Notes: generated by a model from the letters alone, not told the origin. A DNA stretch of 28,948 bases from Anaerolineaceae bacterium (GCA_003158355.1 PMIV01000260.1:185-29132), one strand, 5' to 3'; positions 1 through 9,041 are shown, numbered from the stretch's first letter. Numbers and translations are program-made.

Positions 1-90
1 CCAGTTGCTCGTCTGGCTGCCGCACAGGCTGCTTTGAAACCTGAGTTAGCTGCCAAACGTAAAGAAGCTATGAAAGCCTTTGTCAAGTAG
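1..90 (+). CDS. 3' end of an unidentified protein (partial)
   Basis: An open frame enters from the left edge and stops with TAG at 88-90, giving the last 29 residues of a protein. The tail is Ala/Lys-rich and ends in KEAMKAFVK, probably helical. I do not recognise the family. A strong terminator 24 bases downstream on the same strand supports this being the true end of a gene. The upstream part lies outside the window, so no function can be given. Confidence 0.6.
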   Translation, partial: PVARLAAAQAALKPELAAKRKEAMKAFVK

Positions 91-114
91 TAGTTTCTCT
101 GTTGTATAGAAATG

Positions 115-149
115 ACAACCGTCTGAAATTTTCAGGCGGTTGTTTTTTT
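115..149 (+). terminator. intrinsic terminator of the partial gene
   Basis: A 13-bp stem (115-127 with 131-143, one G-U pair, 3-nt loop) runs directly into seven T residues. It ends the gene entering from the left. The lytic transglycosylase gene converges from the other side, but no matching T tract is seen on the minus strand. Confidence 0.85.
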
Positions 150-222
150 AATATTGAAATTGAGTAATTAGCGAGTGCTTATTCTGTGATAAATATTGGT
201 TACGAAAAAATCACCAAGAAGA

Positions 223-2625
223 TCATTGACGCGTATAAATGGATTTGTATAGCTCGTAATTTTCACGGACATAACGGATATAATCCTGGGTTTCGAAATA
301 ATCGGGGATAATTTCCAACATCAGATCGGGGTCATTATCAGCTAATTTCTCCCAGGACATGGCATAACCGATACCCCCATTATAAGCAGCAAGCGCCGCC
401 ATCACATCACCATTGAAATAGTTGTACCATTTCGTCAAATAATGGGTACCCATCTTGACGTTGACAAGCGGCCGAGTAAGGTCTTGTTGAATGTAATTAT
501 CGGGCCAGCCATAATCGGTGGCAATTTCCTGGCCGACAGCAGGCATGATCTGCATTAAGCCGGTAGCACCCTGACTGGATGAGATCTCTGACTCGAACAT
601 ACTTTCTTGGCGGATCAAACTAAAGATCAACATCGAATCGATGTTATTCTCAACGGCAGCAGGTACGATAATGGTACGATAATACACGCCAAAACGCACA
701 TGGTTAAAATAAGCGGGAGTTTGATCTAGCATTGTAGCATCACCAAGACCAACGATATCCAATATTTGCCTGGCACAGATAATTGCGGTCTGATTGATAC
801 CCAGATCAATTAAGTGATTCATCAGACGGAAACTGTTGGTCGGGTCTGTAGTGAACTGCTGGCTTAAGGAATCAAATTCAGATTGAGCTTTGGCGGTTAA
901 ACCCAATTTCCAGAAAGCATCGCCGCGTTGATAAAGAATGTTATTTTCCAGATCGCCGGGGTCGAGGAGATCGATATCTGCGGCAATGTTGAATTTGCTG
1001 CGCATCCAATCCACTGCGTCATTTTTTTCTTCGTTCAGGTTAACCCCCAGATCAATGGATGAAGATTGCTGGAATGGTGTTTGACCATTCAACAGTTCAT
1101 TCGCCCGGATGGAATAATAACCGGTGGGGTCTTCAGTTGAAGCTTGTTTGAAAGAAGCCAGTGCATCAGCTTTTTTGTATAATTTTTGTAAGGTTTTTCC
1201 TACCCAAAGATCAGCCCGTGCTTTGTCCGGGGCGTTGGAGGTCAATAAAGCATTACGCTGGAAGACTACCAGCGCTTGGGAATATTCCCCCAGGCGGTAA
1301 TAACATATGCCAGCATTAAATTGGGCCAGGATGGCCTTATCGTAGGCGGGATATTCTGTAAATACTCGTTGCCAGGTTTGTGCAGCCAACTCAAGCAAAT
1401 TTCCTTGTTCATAAATTCGTCCGGCAGTGTACAGGTAGCTGGCGGCTTTATCCGAACTGGGGGCCTGGGTAACATAAGTTAATAAAGTTTGTGCTGCAGT
1501 TGCATACTGACTTAATTTATCCCACTGCGTGGTAGCTTTTTGAATGAAGGCTTCTGCGTAATAAGGGTCGTTGGGATAATTGTTGATCAATTTATCCCAT
1601 TCGATTACTTCATTTTTATAATCACCCATATTATAAAAACTAAGCGCTTTGTAATAAATTGGGGTGGCGTCATGATTGGGTTTGGCTACCATGTACCGGT
1701 CAAAGGCAGAATTCGCCATGCCGTATTGACCGGCGTTGTAGTCCACAATTCCGCGTAGGAGATCATCAACAGGTTGGTCGGCATCAATTAATGCTACCAG
1801 ACCATTGTAAGTGTCAATTGAAGCGGGGTATTCAGAGACCGAATCCTGAAAGAGCGAATAGGCTTTTTCCGCATCGCCGGTTTGCAGGTAAAGCCTGCCT
1901 AAGAGGAAGTTGACGGTTGATTTTGTATAGACGCTGCTGGTGGAAGCATAAAGGTCCGAATATTGGGTGATGGCGGCTGCCGAGTCGCCGGTGGCGGCAG
2001 TCTCTTCGGCCAATTTGATGGCAACTTCATCTTTATATTCCGGGCGTGCCAACGGCAGGGCTGCCTGGTAGGCTGCAAGCGCCGCTGCGTCGTTTCCGGC
2101 AGAGACAAGATCATTCCCTTCCATCACAAGAATATCTGATTGCACGGGCGAGGTAGGGTTAAGAGCCAGATAGTTTTTATAGGCATCTGCTGCCAGTTGA
2201 TATTCCTGCAATCCATCATAACTCTGGGCCAGGAAGAAAAAACCGCTGTTGCGTGATTCGCCAGTAGATTGGGTATTGACCAGATAACCTAATTTTTGCA
2301 CGGCTGCCTGGAAGTCTTGTTTTTCAAGTGAGATACGGCCTATAAATAGCATCGCTTCTGCAATGATCTCAGGGTCGATCGTATTTTGAGCTGCGGTCAG
2401 TTCCACCAGAGCGTTATCATAATCACCGGCATAAAAATCCGCTTTACCGGTGGAAAGGTGGGTCTGGGGAACCGGGGTTGGAGTGGGTGTAGTCGTTGAA
2501 AGGGTACCATTTTGACCTGTGCCCGTTGTTGATGAATTGGAAGCCTGTGGTGTAGTGAGACGATAATCACAACTACTCAGCAATGTACCGATCAATAAAA
2601 TGCTCAGCAGGATTTTAGGTTTCAT
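223..2625 (-). CDS. lytic transglycosylase lipoprotein, Slt70-like, with TPR repeats
   Basis: This enzyme probably cleaves the peptidoglycan glycan strand between MurNAc and GlcNAc from outside the membrane. The 800-aa product begins with a lipoprotein signal (LLSSC, lipid-attached Cys19), followed by a Thr/Pro linker. About 550 residues of tetratricopeptide-like helical repeats come next, resembling the helical doughnut of Slt70. The C-terminal SLT domain covers about residues 655-780. It shows the catalytic Glu in RQES (about E674), then GLMQIMP and AAYNGG, the signature motifs of the family. I chose the ATG at 2625 because AGGA lies eight bases upstream and the lipobox falls correctly. An ATG at 2643 is in frame but has no ribosome site. 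The gene stands alone and is divergent from mtnA. Confidence 0.92.
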   Translation of the reverse strand: MKPKILLSILLIGTLLSSCDYRLTTPQASNSSTTGTGQNGTLSTTTPTPTPVPQTHLSTGKADFYAGDYDNALVELTAAQNTIDPEIIAEAMLFIGRISLEKQDFQAAVQKLGYLVNTQSTGESRNSGFFFLAQSYDGLQEYQLAADAYKNYLALNPTSPVQSDILVMEGNDLVSAGNDAAALAAYQAALPLARPEYKDEVAIKLAEETAATGDSAAAITQYSDLYASTSSVYTKSTVNFLLGRLYLQTGDAEKAYSLFQDSVSEYPASIDTYNGLVALIDADQPVDDLLRGIVDYNAGQYGMANSAFDRYMVAKPNHDATPIYYKALSFYNMGDYKNEVIEWDKLINNYPNDPYYAEAFIQKATTQWDKLSQYATAAQTLLTYVTQAPSSDKAASYLYTAGRIYEQGNLLELAAQTWQRVFTEYPAYDKAILAQFNAGICYYRLGEYSQALVVFQRNALLTSNAPDKARADLWVGKTLQKLYKKADALASFKQASTEDPTGYYSIRANELLNGQTPFQQSSSIDLGVNLNEEKNDAVDWMRSKFNIAADIDLLDPGDLENNILYQRGDAFWKLGLTAKAQSEFDSLSQQFTTDPTNSFRLMNHLIDLGINQTAIICARQILDIVGLGDATMLDQTPAYFNHVRFGVYYRTIIVPAAVENNIDSMLIFSLIRQESMFESEISSSQGATGLMQIMPAVGQEIATDYGWPDNYIQQDLTRPLVNVKMGTHYLTKWYNYFNGDVMAALAAYNGGIGYAMSWEKLADNDPDLMLEIIPDYFETQDYIRYVRENYELYKSIYTRQ

Positions 2626-2773
2626 TCGATAATTCCTATCCATAGCAAATAATGACTCATTGCCTGATTGTAACCTGAAATTTCAATGAGAATTATTGAG
2701 AAATTGAGCAGACTATCTATCATGGAGGGGCAATTCATTTATCAGGATGGTTTTGGCAAGTAAATTTGTTCAT

Positions 2774-2802
2774 CGAAAACATGTCAACGAAAACATTGTC
2801 AA
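2774..2802 (+). repeat. tandem direct repeat overlapping the mtnA promoter (possible operator)
   Basis: Two adjacent copies, cgaaaacatgtcaa (2774-2787) and cgaaaacattgtcaa (2788-2802), differ by one inserted T. The second contains the -35 hexamer. A third related ACATGT element (2813-2818) sits next to the -10. AACATGT at 2778-2784 and ACATGTT at 2813-2819 also form an inverted repeat around the -35. The placement suggests a binding site for a regulator of the methyl-cycle operon; no regulator is identified. Confidence 0.45.
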
Positions 2803-2824
2803 AGCTCACCAAACATGTTAAACT
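2796..2824 (+). promoter_or_regulatory. sigma-70-type promoter of mtnA-adoK-ahcY
   Basis: TTGTCA at 2796-2801 (five of six consensus bases) is separated by 17 bases from TAAACT at 2819-2824 (four of six). Predicted transcription start is near 2831, about 39 bases before the mtnA ATG. Confidence 0.55.
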
Positions 2825-2835
2825 AGGGTCGTAAT

Positions 2836-2861
2836 AACGCTCTCGAGGGAGGGCGTTTTTT
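2836..2861 (+). promoter_or_regulatory. terminator-like hairpin in the mtnA leader
   Basis: A 9-bp stem (2836-2844 with 2849-2857, one G-U pair, loop GAGG) runs into six T residues, 8 bases before the mtnA start codon. It has the form of an intrinsic terminator. The only purine-rich ribosome-site-like sequence (GGAGGG, 2848-2853) is buried in it. It could attenuate transcription or limit translation, or it could stop stray upstream transcription. Confidence 0.5.
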
Positions 2862-2869
2862 GGTGTTGG

Positions 2870-3928
2870 ATGCGAACGATTGAATGGATTGAAACCTCAC
2901 GAACTGTTCGACTGATTGACCAACGCAAGTTGCCTAATCAGTTGGAATATCTGACTATTCTCAACGCCGAGGAAATGGTTCGAGCCATTCAGACAATGGC
3001 GATTCGTGGTGCACCCGCATTGGGGGTAGCTGGAGCTTTTGGACTGGTTCTGGAAGCGCAGTGGGCAAGAGGGAAGAGGGTAAATGATCTGCGAAGGCAT
3101 TTACACAAAGCAGCAGATCTATTAAGTTCCTCCCGACCGACAGCAGTGAACCTGGCCTGGGGGGTAAACAGAGTTTTAGCACTGGTGGATGACAACTCGA
3201 TCGATGAACCTGAGCTGGTAGAGCGGTTATTGGCAGAGAGTCAGTTGATGGCAGAGGAGGATATTGTCACCAATCTGCGCATGGCTGAATTTGGTGCCAG
3301 CCTCATTAATGATGGGGATACGATAGTGCACCACTGTAATACAGGCTCACTGGCAGCTGTGGATTGGGGAACCGCCCTGGGAGCAATTCGGTACGCCTTT
3401 GAACACGGTAAAAAGATCCATTTGTTGATCGATGAAACTCGACCCCGTTTTCAAGGGGCGCGTTTGACAGCCTGGGAATGTGAACTTTACGGAATTCCAT
3501 TTGATGTGATCCCCGATAATGCTGCTGGTTATTTCATTCATCATGGAGATGTAAACAAAGTAATGTTTGGGGCAGATCGGGTGGCAGCAAACGGGGATGT
3601 TGTGAACAAAGTTGGCACTTATATGTTAAGTCTGGCAGCATTTACGGATGATGTGCCGGTTTATCCGGTTTTTCCGTTCTCTACACTGGATATAAGCCTG
3701 ACCGATGGATCAAAAATTCCCATTGAAGAACGGCCCGCAGAAGAAGTAACAGCAGTAAGTTATCAAGGCGAAACGGTGTATACAATGGGAACTTCAGTGC
3801 GCAACCCTGCATTTGATCTTACTCCGAATCGATTGATCACTGCCTGGGTAATGGATCAAGGGATTATCTACCCACCATTTTCCCAAAATTTATCTCGTTG
3901 CAATTATAATAATGCTCCAAACAGGTGA
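2870..3928 (+). CDS. mtnA: S-methyl-5-thioribose-1-phosphate isomerase
   Basis: It converts methylthioribose-1-phosphate to methylthioribulose-1-phosphate in the methionine salvage pathway, which recycles the methylthioadenosine left by polyamine synthesis. The 352-aa length matches the family. Visible signatures are RGAPALG (residues 46-52), CNTGSLA with catalytic Cys156, and GADRVAANGD with catalytic Asp236, the Cys/Asp pair of MtnA. Together with the CNTG motif this favours MtnA over the related eIF2B subunits. The ATG at 2870 gives the usual N-terminus but has no clear ribosome site; a hairpin lies just upstream. First gene of an operon with adenosine kinase (3-base gap) and ahcY. No other mtn gene is in the window, so the rest of the pathway must be elsewhere or incomplete. 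Confidence 0.93.
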   Translation: MRTIEWIETSRTVRLIDQRKLPNQLEYLTILNAEEMVRAIQTMAIRGAPALGVAGAFGLVLEAQWARGKRVNDLRRHLHKAADLLSSSRPTAVNLAWGVNRVLALVDDNSIDEPELVERLLAESQLMAEEDIVTNLRMAEFGASLINDGDTIVHHCNTGSLAAVDWGTALGAIRYAFEHGKKIHLLIDETRPRFQGARLTAWECELYGIPFDVIPDNAAGYFIHHGDVNKVMFGADRVAANGDVVNKVGTYMLSLAAFTDDVPVYPVFPFSTLDISLTDGSKIPIEERPAEEVTAVSYQGETVYTMGTSVRNPAFDLTPNRLITAWVMDQGIIYPPFSQNLSRCNYNNAPNR

Positions 3929-3931
3929 GAA

Positions 3932-4891
3932 ATGGCAATCGTTTTAACTGGTTCAGTAGCATTTGATTATTTAATGACTTTCCCCGGACATTTCCACGAA
4001 CAGATCATTCCGGAAAAATTGAATACCATTTCTCTTTCTTTTTTGGTAGATTCCCTGACGCGTCAACGCGGTGGAATTGCTCCCAACATTGCCTACACTC
4101 TGGCCCTGCTGGGCGAAAAACCAAAAGTGATGGCAACCGCCGGGCAAGACTTTGAGGAATACCGCTGTTGGTTGGAGTCAAAGGGAGTGGATACTGCTTA
4201 TATTAAAGTGATCGCCGAAAAATTCACTGCCTCATTCTTTGAAAATACGGATATGGATAATAACCAAATTGCCAGTTTTTATACTGGGGCCATGGCTGAT
4301 GCCGGAAAAGTTTCAATCAAGGAAATGCAGCAGGGTGAAGTCGATTATGTGGTGATCTCACCCAATGATCCGGCAGCAATGGATCAGTATGTGAGGGAAT
4401 GCACCGAATTGGGGATTCCTTATCTCTACGATCCTTCGCAGCAGATTGCGCGCAATGATCACAGTGAGCTGCGCCGGGGCGTGGAAAATGCACATGCTGT
4501 TTTTTGTAATGATTATGAATATGAATTATTGCAAAAACACACCGGACTGGATGCCGCGACAATTGAAAAAACCGTAAAGCTTTTAGTGGTCACGTTGGGA
4601 GAAAAGGGTGCTGTCATCAAATCGGGTGGAAAGACCTACCAGATTCCTGTGGTACCACCTATAAAAATTGTTGATCCCACCGGGGTGGGTGATGCTTTCC
4701 GTGGCGGTTTCTTGCGCGGTTATCGCCTGGGATTGGATTTGCAGACCTGCGGCCAGATGGGTTCACTGGCAGCCACCTACGTTTTGGAGCAAAAGGGAAC
4801 GCAGAACCATCATTACAGTATTGTTGAATTTATCAAACGCTATCGTGAACATTTCGATGATCACGGAGTTTTGGATATATTAAGTAAATGA
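3932..4891 (+). CDS. adoK: adenosine kinase, PfkB/ribokinase family
   Basis: It probably phosphorylates adenosine to AMP with ATP in the cytoplasm. The 319-aa sequence follows the PfkB fold. DPTGVGDAF (248-256) carries the catalytic base Asp254 and the anion hole, and RGGIAPN (46-52) belongs to the substrate site. Stretches such as [27 protein letters not shown] and CNDYEYELL closely match my memory of the mycobacterial adenosine kinase. That makes adenosine a better substrate guess than a sugar. Context agrees: the next gene makes adenosine from S-adenosylhomocysteine, and removing adenosine pulls that reversible reaction forward. The start follows mtnA by 3 bases with AGGTGAG as ribosome site, so translation is likely coupled. 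Ribokinase or another nucleoside kinase remains possible. Confidence 0.85.
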   Translation: MAIVLTGSVAFDYLMTFPGHFHEQIIPEKLNTISLSFLVDSLTRQRGGIAPNIAYTLALLGEKPKVMATAGQDFEEYRCWLESKGVDTAYIKVIAEKFTASFFENTDMDNNQIASFYTGAMADAGKVSIKEMQQGEVDYVVISPNDPAAMDQYVRECTELGIPYLYDPSQQIARNDHSELRRGVENAHAVFCNDYEYELLQKHTGLDAATIEKTVKLLVVTLGEKGAVIKSGGKTYQIPVVPPIKIVDPTGVGDAFRGGFLRGYRLGLDLQTCGQMGSLAATYVLEQKGTQNHHYSIVEFIKRYREHFDDHGVLDILSK

Positions 4892-4916
4892 AGGTCATTC
4901 TTTTTTGGAGGAACTG

Positions 4917-6176
4917 ATGTCAAATTATGACGTAAAAGATATGAAACTGGCCGACGGCGGCCGTTTGCGCATTGATTGGGCAGAGCGAGAAATGCCAGTC
5001 TTACGCCAGATCAAAGAACGTTTTACGAAAGAACGTCCTTTGAAGGGTTTTCGCATTTCTGCTTGCTTACATGTCACGACCGAAACTGCCAACCTGATGA
5101 AAACATTACAGGCTGGCGGCGCTGATGTGATGATCACCGCATCCAATCCGCTTTCGACCCAGGACGATGTGGCTGCTTCACTGGTCTCACATGACGAGAT
5201 CCCGGTATTCGCGATCAAAGGCGAAGAGAACGTCACTTACTACAAGCACATTCACGCAGTGCTGGACCACAAACCCCAATTCACCATGGATGACGGTGCT
5301 GACCTGGTCAGCGTGCTGCATAAAGACCGCCGTGAATTGTTGGATGGGGTGATCGCCGGTACAGAAGAAACCACTACGGGAGTGATTCGTCTGCACGCAA
5401 TGGCTGCGGATAAAGCATTGAATTACCCGATCATTGCCATCAATGATGCTTTGACCAAGCATTTGTTCGATAACCGCTATGGTACCGGCCAATCCACCCT
5501 GGATGGCATCATACGCGCCACCAATGTATTATTGGCCGGTAAAGTGTTCGTTGTGGCCGGCTATGGCTGGTGCGGACGGGGTCTGGCCAGCCGTGCCCGC
5601 GGTATGGGCTCTGAGGTGGTCGTGACCGAAGTTGACCCGCTGAAGGCTCTGGAAGCGGTGATGGACGGCTTTAGAGTGATGAAGATGGAAGATGCTGCCA
5701 AAATTGGCGATATCTTCGTCACCTTAACCGGAGACATCAATGTCGTTGACAAACATCACTTTGAATTAATGAAAGATGGCGCTATTGTTGCCAATTCTGG
5801 TCACTTTAACGTTGAGATTAACATCCCGGCCTTAGAGAAGATGGCTGTTTCAAAACGACTTGTTCGTCCATTCGTTGAAGAATATAAGACGAAAGACGGC
5901 CGCCGCATTCACATCCTGGGTGAAGGCCGTTTGATTAACCTGGCTGCTGCTGAAGGGCATCCTGCCTCGGTAATGGATATGTCCTTTGCCAACCAGGCCC
6001 TCTCGCTTGAATATCTGGTGAAGAATTCCGATAAATTGGAAAATCGCGTTTACAGCGTGCCGGAAGAGATTGACAAGAATATTGCCAAACTCAAATTGGC
6101 AGCCATGAACGTCTCGATTGATACCCTTTCCAACGAGCAAGTGAAATATCTGGGTTCCTGGGAAGAAGGAACCTAA
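4917..6176 (+). CDS. ahcY: adenosylhomocysteinase (S-adenosylhomocysteine hydrolase)
   Basis: It hydrolyses S-adenosylhomocysteine to adenosine and homocysteine, relieving inhibition of methyltransferases. The 419-aa protein has the substrate region [11 protein letters not shown] (50-60), [14 protein letters not shown] (76-89) and [20 protein letters not shown] (174-193). The NAD-binding glycine motif is GYGWCGRG (215-222), and GHFNVEI occurs later. Its length and the SNPLSTQDD variant fit the short form seen in archaea and Thermotoga, without the ~40-residue insert of many bacterial enzymes. The ATG at 4917 is chosen because GGAGG (4907-4911) lies five bases before it; an in-frame TTG at 4905 lies upstream of that site. 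It is last in the operon and is followed by a strong terminator. Confidence 0.95.
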   Translation: MSNYDVKDMKLADGGRLRIDWAEREMPVLRQIKERFTKERPLKGFRISACLHVTTETANLMKTLQAGGADVMITASNPLSTQDDVAASLVSHDEIPVFAIKGEENVTYYKHIHAVLDHKPQFTMDDGADLVSVLHKDRRELLDGVIAGTEETTTGVIRLHAMAADKALNYPIIAINDALTKHLFDNRYGTGQSTLDGIIRATNVLLAGKVFVVAGYGWCGRGLASRARGMGSEVVVTEVDPLKALEAVMDGFRVMKMEDAAKIGDIFVTLTGDINVVDKHHFELMKDGAIVANSGHFNVEINIPALEKMAVSKRLVRPFVEEYKTKDGRRIHILGEGRLINLAAAEGHPASVMDMSFANQALSLEYLVKNSDKLENRVYSVPEEIDKNIAKLKLAAMNVSIDTLSNEQVKYLGSWEEGT

Positions 6177-6198
6177 GATTTTCTGTGACAACAGATTT

Positions 6199-6235
6199 AC
6201 AGACCCCGGCGTGTTAGCGGGGTCTGTTTATTTTT
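6199..6235 (+). terminator. intrinsic terminator of the methyl-cycle operon
   Basis: A perfect 10-bp GC-rich stem (6199-6208 with 6218-6227, 9-nt loop) is followed by a T-rich tract (6227-6235) on the plus strand. The converging C39-like gene has its stop codon at 6234-6236, directly beside the stem. The hairpin may also end that message, though there is no T run on the minus strand. Confidence 0.85.
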
Positions 6236-7178
6236 ACTGAAGGATAACGGCCATATTTCCGAGCGAAGACCAGGAACTTAATAATTGTGATATCGGGCGC
6301 GAGTAAAGCATACCTCCGTCCAATATGGTTACATTATTTGTGTCATAACCGGTGATAATCACTGTGTGTTCAAACCGGATCACTTTGGTATTATGGCCGT
6401 CTGAAGCCGTGTAATCTACCGGTGAAACTCCATACCACACGTTGCCGTACACCCATAAAATGACCGGATGCCCGGCAACGATCTGTTTGCGCAAATTATC
6501 GTAAGAATAGCCATGTACGGCGGTGGCATTCAAACCATACTGATGCAAGACCGCTGCAACGGGGTCAGCGTGCACTCCATACGAATTAGGGGGAAGCTGT
6601 CCTTCTGCGCCATCCGCATTGCCGACAAAGCCTGCATCAGGATCATCCGATAAGGGCAGGAGAGATTGAAATCCATCCTCTGTGGTAGAAACCCCAAAGA
6701 AACCGGCCCAATCTGCAGCAGAACGCGATTCACAAGAAAGCGAATGAGCTTGATTATGCCCGGTGATGCTAATGAACGCACTTTGCGGAATTCTATCCAT
6801 TGGCGGCTGAGCTGGTGGTCCTTGCCCTTGGCCTGGCGGCGGAAGAGGCGTATTCGTGGGTAAGGGTGTATTTGTAGGGGTCGCCGTTGGCGTGAGCGTT
6901 GGGGTTAGAGTTGGAGTGGGCGTGTCTGTTGACAGAGGCTGGAAAGGGGTGGAAGTAGCCGGGGTAAAAGAAATGGCCTCGATCCCGACAGCCGTTGCGG
7001 TAGGGGACGTGCTTGCAGCCAATAATGAGGTCTTTAAAATTCTGGAGAGAAAGAGAAATGCCAGTAAATTGAGAAGAAGTCCAATCGTAAAAATGCTGAC
7101 AATAGCTATCAGCCCAAAACTGGACTTTTTGCGGTGAATTATTGGTGACTGAGAATTTGAATCAATTGCCGGCGACAT
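6234..7178 (-). CDS. membrane-anchored C39-like cysteine peptidase
   Basis: A probable extracytoplasmic papain-fold enzyme. The 314-aa protein has a short Lys/Arg-containing N-terminus, one membrane helix (about 21-44), and a Thr/Pro-rich linker (about 70-125). A C39-like peptidase domain (about 130-314) follows. Candidate catalytic residues are Cys149 in HSLSCES, His271 in FEHTVIITGYD and Asp287 in ILDGG, matching the Cys-His-Asp order of the family. The substrate is unknown. Domains of this type also process leader peptides, but no ABC transporter domain is attached. It overlaps the upstream NBR1-type lipoprotein gene by 17 bases, so translation is probably coupled and both belong to the recA transcript. 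Confidence 0.8.
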   Translation of the reverse strand: MSPAIDSNSQSPIIHRKKSSFGLIAIVSIFTIGLLLNLLAFLFLSRILKTSLLAASTSPTATAVGIEAISFTPATSTPFQPLSTDTPTPTLTPTLTPTATPTNTPLPTNTPLPPPGQGQGPPAQPPMDRIPQSAFISITGHNQAHSLSCESRSAADWAGFFGVSTTEDGFQSLLPLSDDPDAGFVGNADGAEGQLPPNSYGVHADPVAAVLHQYGLNATAVHGYSYDNLRKQIVAGHPVILWVYGNVWYGVSPVDYTASDGHNTKVIRFEHTVIITGYDTNNVTILDGGMLYSRPISQLLSSWSSLGNMAVILQ

Positions 7179-7701
7179 TGATCACTATTTTAAAGTAATC
7201 GCCAAACGTTTGTCCCTTAGGATCAAATGCCTGCCAGGTAGACGAATAATTGCCAGGTTCAGTAGGCGCGGTGAAAATGATGCGGATGATGGCATCTGTT
7301 CCGCTACGTGCCGGTACGATAGTTTGTGGACTGGTTGCGCCTAACAAATCTCCGTCAACGAGGCGAATGGTGTATGAATCATTCCAATTGCATGTACCGG
7401 AATTACTTACCTGCCATTGTTTATCCAGGCTGCTGCCGGGGGTAACAAAAGATCCATCCGGTATGGTGAGGTCTTTTTTGTAGGAAAGCAGGTTTGTGCA
7501 ATTCGCTGGCTGCGAGTCTATAGCACTGGTAGTTTGGGCAGCCTGCTGCTGGGTAGATGTCGCCGCCCGAGTAGGAGCTATAAAATAGGCAGAAGGATCG
7601 GTTGATTCCGCGGAACGCACCGGGCGAAGAACACTGCACCCTCCCACTAAAAGTGAGAGGGTGGCAGCTAATATCAATTGAAGAGCTTTTTCTCTTTGCA
7701 T
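7162..7701 (-). CDS. lipoprotein with an NBR1-type Ig-like domain
   Basis: The 179-aa product has a signal peptide ending in LVGGC (lipid-attached Cys22), a low-complexity Ser/Thr/Gln linker, and one beta-sandwich domain (about 68-177). That domain resembles the Ig-like domain of eukaryotic NBR1: CNW (104-106), YTIRLVDGD, IIFTAPTEPGNY and a late FGDYF. Such domains recur in secreted Chloroflexota proteins, where they are thought to mediate binding rather than catalysis; the ligand is unknown. Start is the ATG at 7701, 30 bases after the recA stop, with only a weak GGCGG ribosome site. It overlaps the next gene by 17 bases. A partnership with the C39-like peptidase is inferred from this overlap. 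Confidence 0.8.
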   Translation of the reverse strand: MQREKALQLILAATLSLLVGGCSVLRPVRSAESTDPSAYFIAPTRAATSTQQQAAQTTSAIDSQPANCTNLLSYKKDLTIPDGSFVTPGSSLDKQWQVSNSGTCNWNDSYTIRLVDGDLLGATSPQTIVPARSGTDAIIRIIFTAPTEPGNYSSTWQAFDPKGQTFGDYFKIVINVAGN

Positions 7702-7731
7702 CCAAACCGCCGTAAAGAAATGAGGTCGCTT

Positions 7732-8838
7732 TTACTCGCCTGCAGAATCTTCATCAGAAGAGAGGCCAACGGTTAATGGAATTTCACCGCCCACGGCACG
7801 CTGCCGAACTGCAGCTTCGATTTCTTTGGTCAATTCCGGATTTTGACGTAAGAACTCCTTGGCGTTTTCGCGACCCTGACCCAGACGCACATCCCCATAA
7901 GAGAAGAAAGCACCGCGTTTGGTAATGATTTCAAGAGCTGTTGCCAGATCGATAATATCGCCTACTTTTGAAATTCCTTCGTTGTACATAATGTCAAATT
8001 CAGCCGTGCGGAAGGGAGGAGCGACCTTATTTTTCACCACGCGCACGCGGGTACGGTTGCCGACGATCTCAGCGCCAACCTTGATGGATTGGATACGCCG
8101 TACATCCAGCCGGATCGAGGCGTAGAATTTGAGCGCCAAACCGCCTGAGGTCGTTTCTGGGTTGCCGAACATCACGCCGATCTTTTGGCGAAGTTGATTG
8201 GTAAAGATAACACAAGTCTTGGTCTGATTGATGGCTCCGGAAAGCTTGCGTAATGCCTGTGACATGAGCCGAGCCTGCATACCCATGCTGGCGTCGCCCA
8301 TATCCCCTTCGATCTCTGCCCGTGGTACCAGGGCAGCAACCGAGTCGACGATCACAACGTCCACTGCACCAGAGCGCACCAGGGTTTCGCAAATTTCCAG
8401 TGCCTGCTCACCGGTATCCGGTTGAGAGACGAGCAGCGCTTCAATGTTGACTCCCAGGCGTGAAGCGTAGGCTGGATCCAGGGCATGTTCCATATCGATG
8501 AATGCCACGACCCCTCCAAGCTTTTGAGCTTCAGCGGCAATGTGCAAACAAAGAGTGGTCTTGCCTGAAGATTCAGGGCCGTAAATTTCTGCAATACGAC
8601 CGCGGGGAATACCCCCAACACCGAGGGCGATATCCAGGGAGAGTGAGCCGGTAGGGATGGCCTCTACCTCAAGTTGGTGAGCTTCTCCTAACCGCATAAT
8701 GGATCCTTCACCATAGCGTTTGACAATATCACCCAGAGCTTTATCCAGAACAGCACGTTTTGCTGCGCTCATCTGGCTGTCAGAATTGGATGGGTTTGAT
8801 AATTCGCTTTGACTTGCGGAAACTGGTTTCTTCGCCAT
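7732..8838 (-). CDS. recA: recombinase A
   Basis: It forms the ATP-dependent filament on single-stranded DNA that drives strand exchange and triggers LexA self-cleavage. The 368-aa protein is full length. It shows the Walker A motif GPESSGKT (87-94), EHALDP, the loop-2 region [10 protein letters not shown] and the late motif [10 protein letters not shown]. One small oddity is IDMEHALDP, where many RecA proteins have IDAEHALDP (Met116). The N-terminal 20 residues are Ser/Asn-rich and variable. The ATG at 8838 has GGAG six to eight bases upstream. The promoter carries a LexA-type box. Two envelope protein genes follow on the same strand with small gaps. Confidence 0.98.
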   Translation of the reverse strand: MAKKPVSASQSELSNPSNSDSQMSAAKRAVLDKALGDIVKRYGEGSIMRLGEAHQLEVEAIPTGSLSLDIALGVGGIPRGRIAEIYGPESSGKTTLCLHIAAEAQKLGGVVAFIDMEHALDPAYASRLGVNIEALLVSQPDTGEQALEICETLVRSGAVDVVIVDSVAALVPRAEIEGDMGDASMGMQARLMSQALRKLSGAINQTKTCVIFTNQLRQKIGVMFGNPETTSGGLALKFYASIRLDVRRIQSIKVGAEIVGNRTRVRVVKNKVAPPFRTAEFDIMYNEGISKVGDIIDLATALEIITKRGAFFSYGDVRLGQGRENAKEFLRQNPELTKEIEAAVRQRAVGGEIPLTVGLSSDEDSAGE

Positions 8839-8891
8839 GGGACTCTCCTCGAATTTAATTAACTAAATTATATAATGAAAATCAATATGAA

Positions 8892-8919
8892 ATTATAGTA
8901 CATATGTTCAATTCGTCAA
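8892..8919 (-). promoter_or_regulatory. recA promoter with LexA-type SOS box in the spacer
   Basis: On the minus strand, TTGACG (8919-8914) and a perfect TATAAT (8897-8892) are separated by 16 bases. That spacer contains GAACATATGTAC (8909-8898). It differs by one base from the Gram-positive-type SOS consensus GAACNNNNGTTC. LexA bound there would occlude the -10/-35 pair. The leader from about 8885 to the ATG is AT-rich with a good ribosome site. Confidence 0.75.
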
Positions 8920-9041
8920 GCAATCTCGTTTTTGTAAATATCTACCGTTTCTAAGTACATTTAAATAAGATCAATTTCTGTGATAAACCTCGGACTGATT
9001 ATTAAAGCCAGGGTTATCAATGTATCCGCATCAACAATTGA

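Noticed and set aside
2641..2869. SAM riboswitch in the mtnA leader
   Set aside because: I looked for the conserved SAM-I core and other SAM classes and did not find them; only a simple hairpin with a T run is present.
6856..6960. G/T-rich near-repeats on the plus strand
   Set aside because: They are the antisense of the Thr/Pro linker codons in the C39-like peptidase and need no other explanation.
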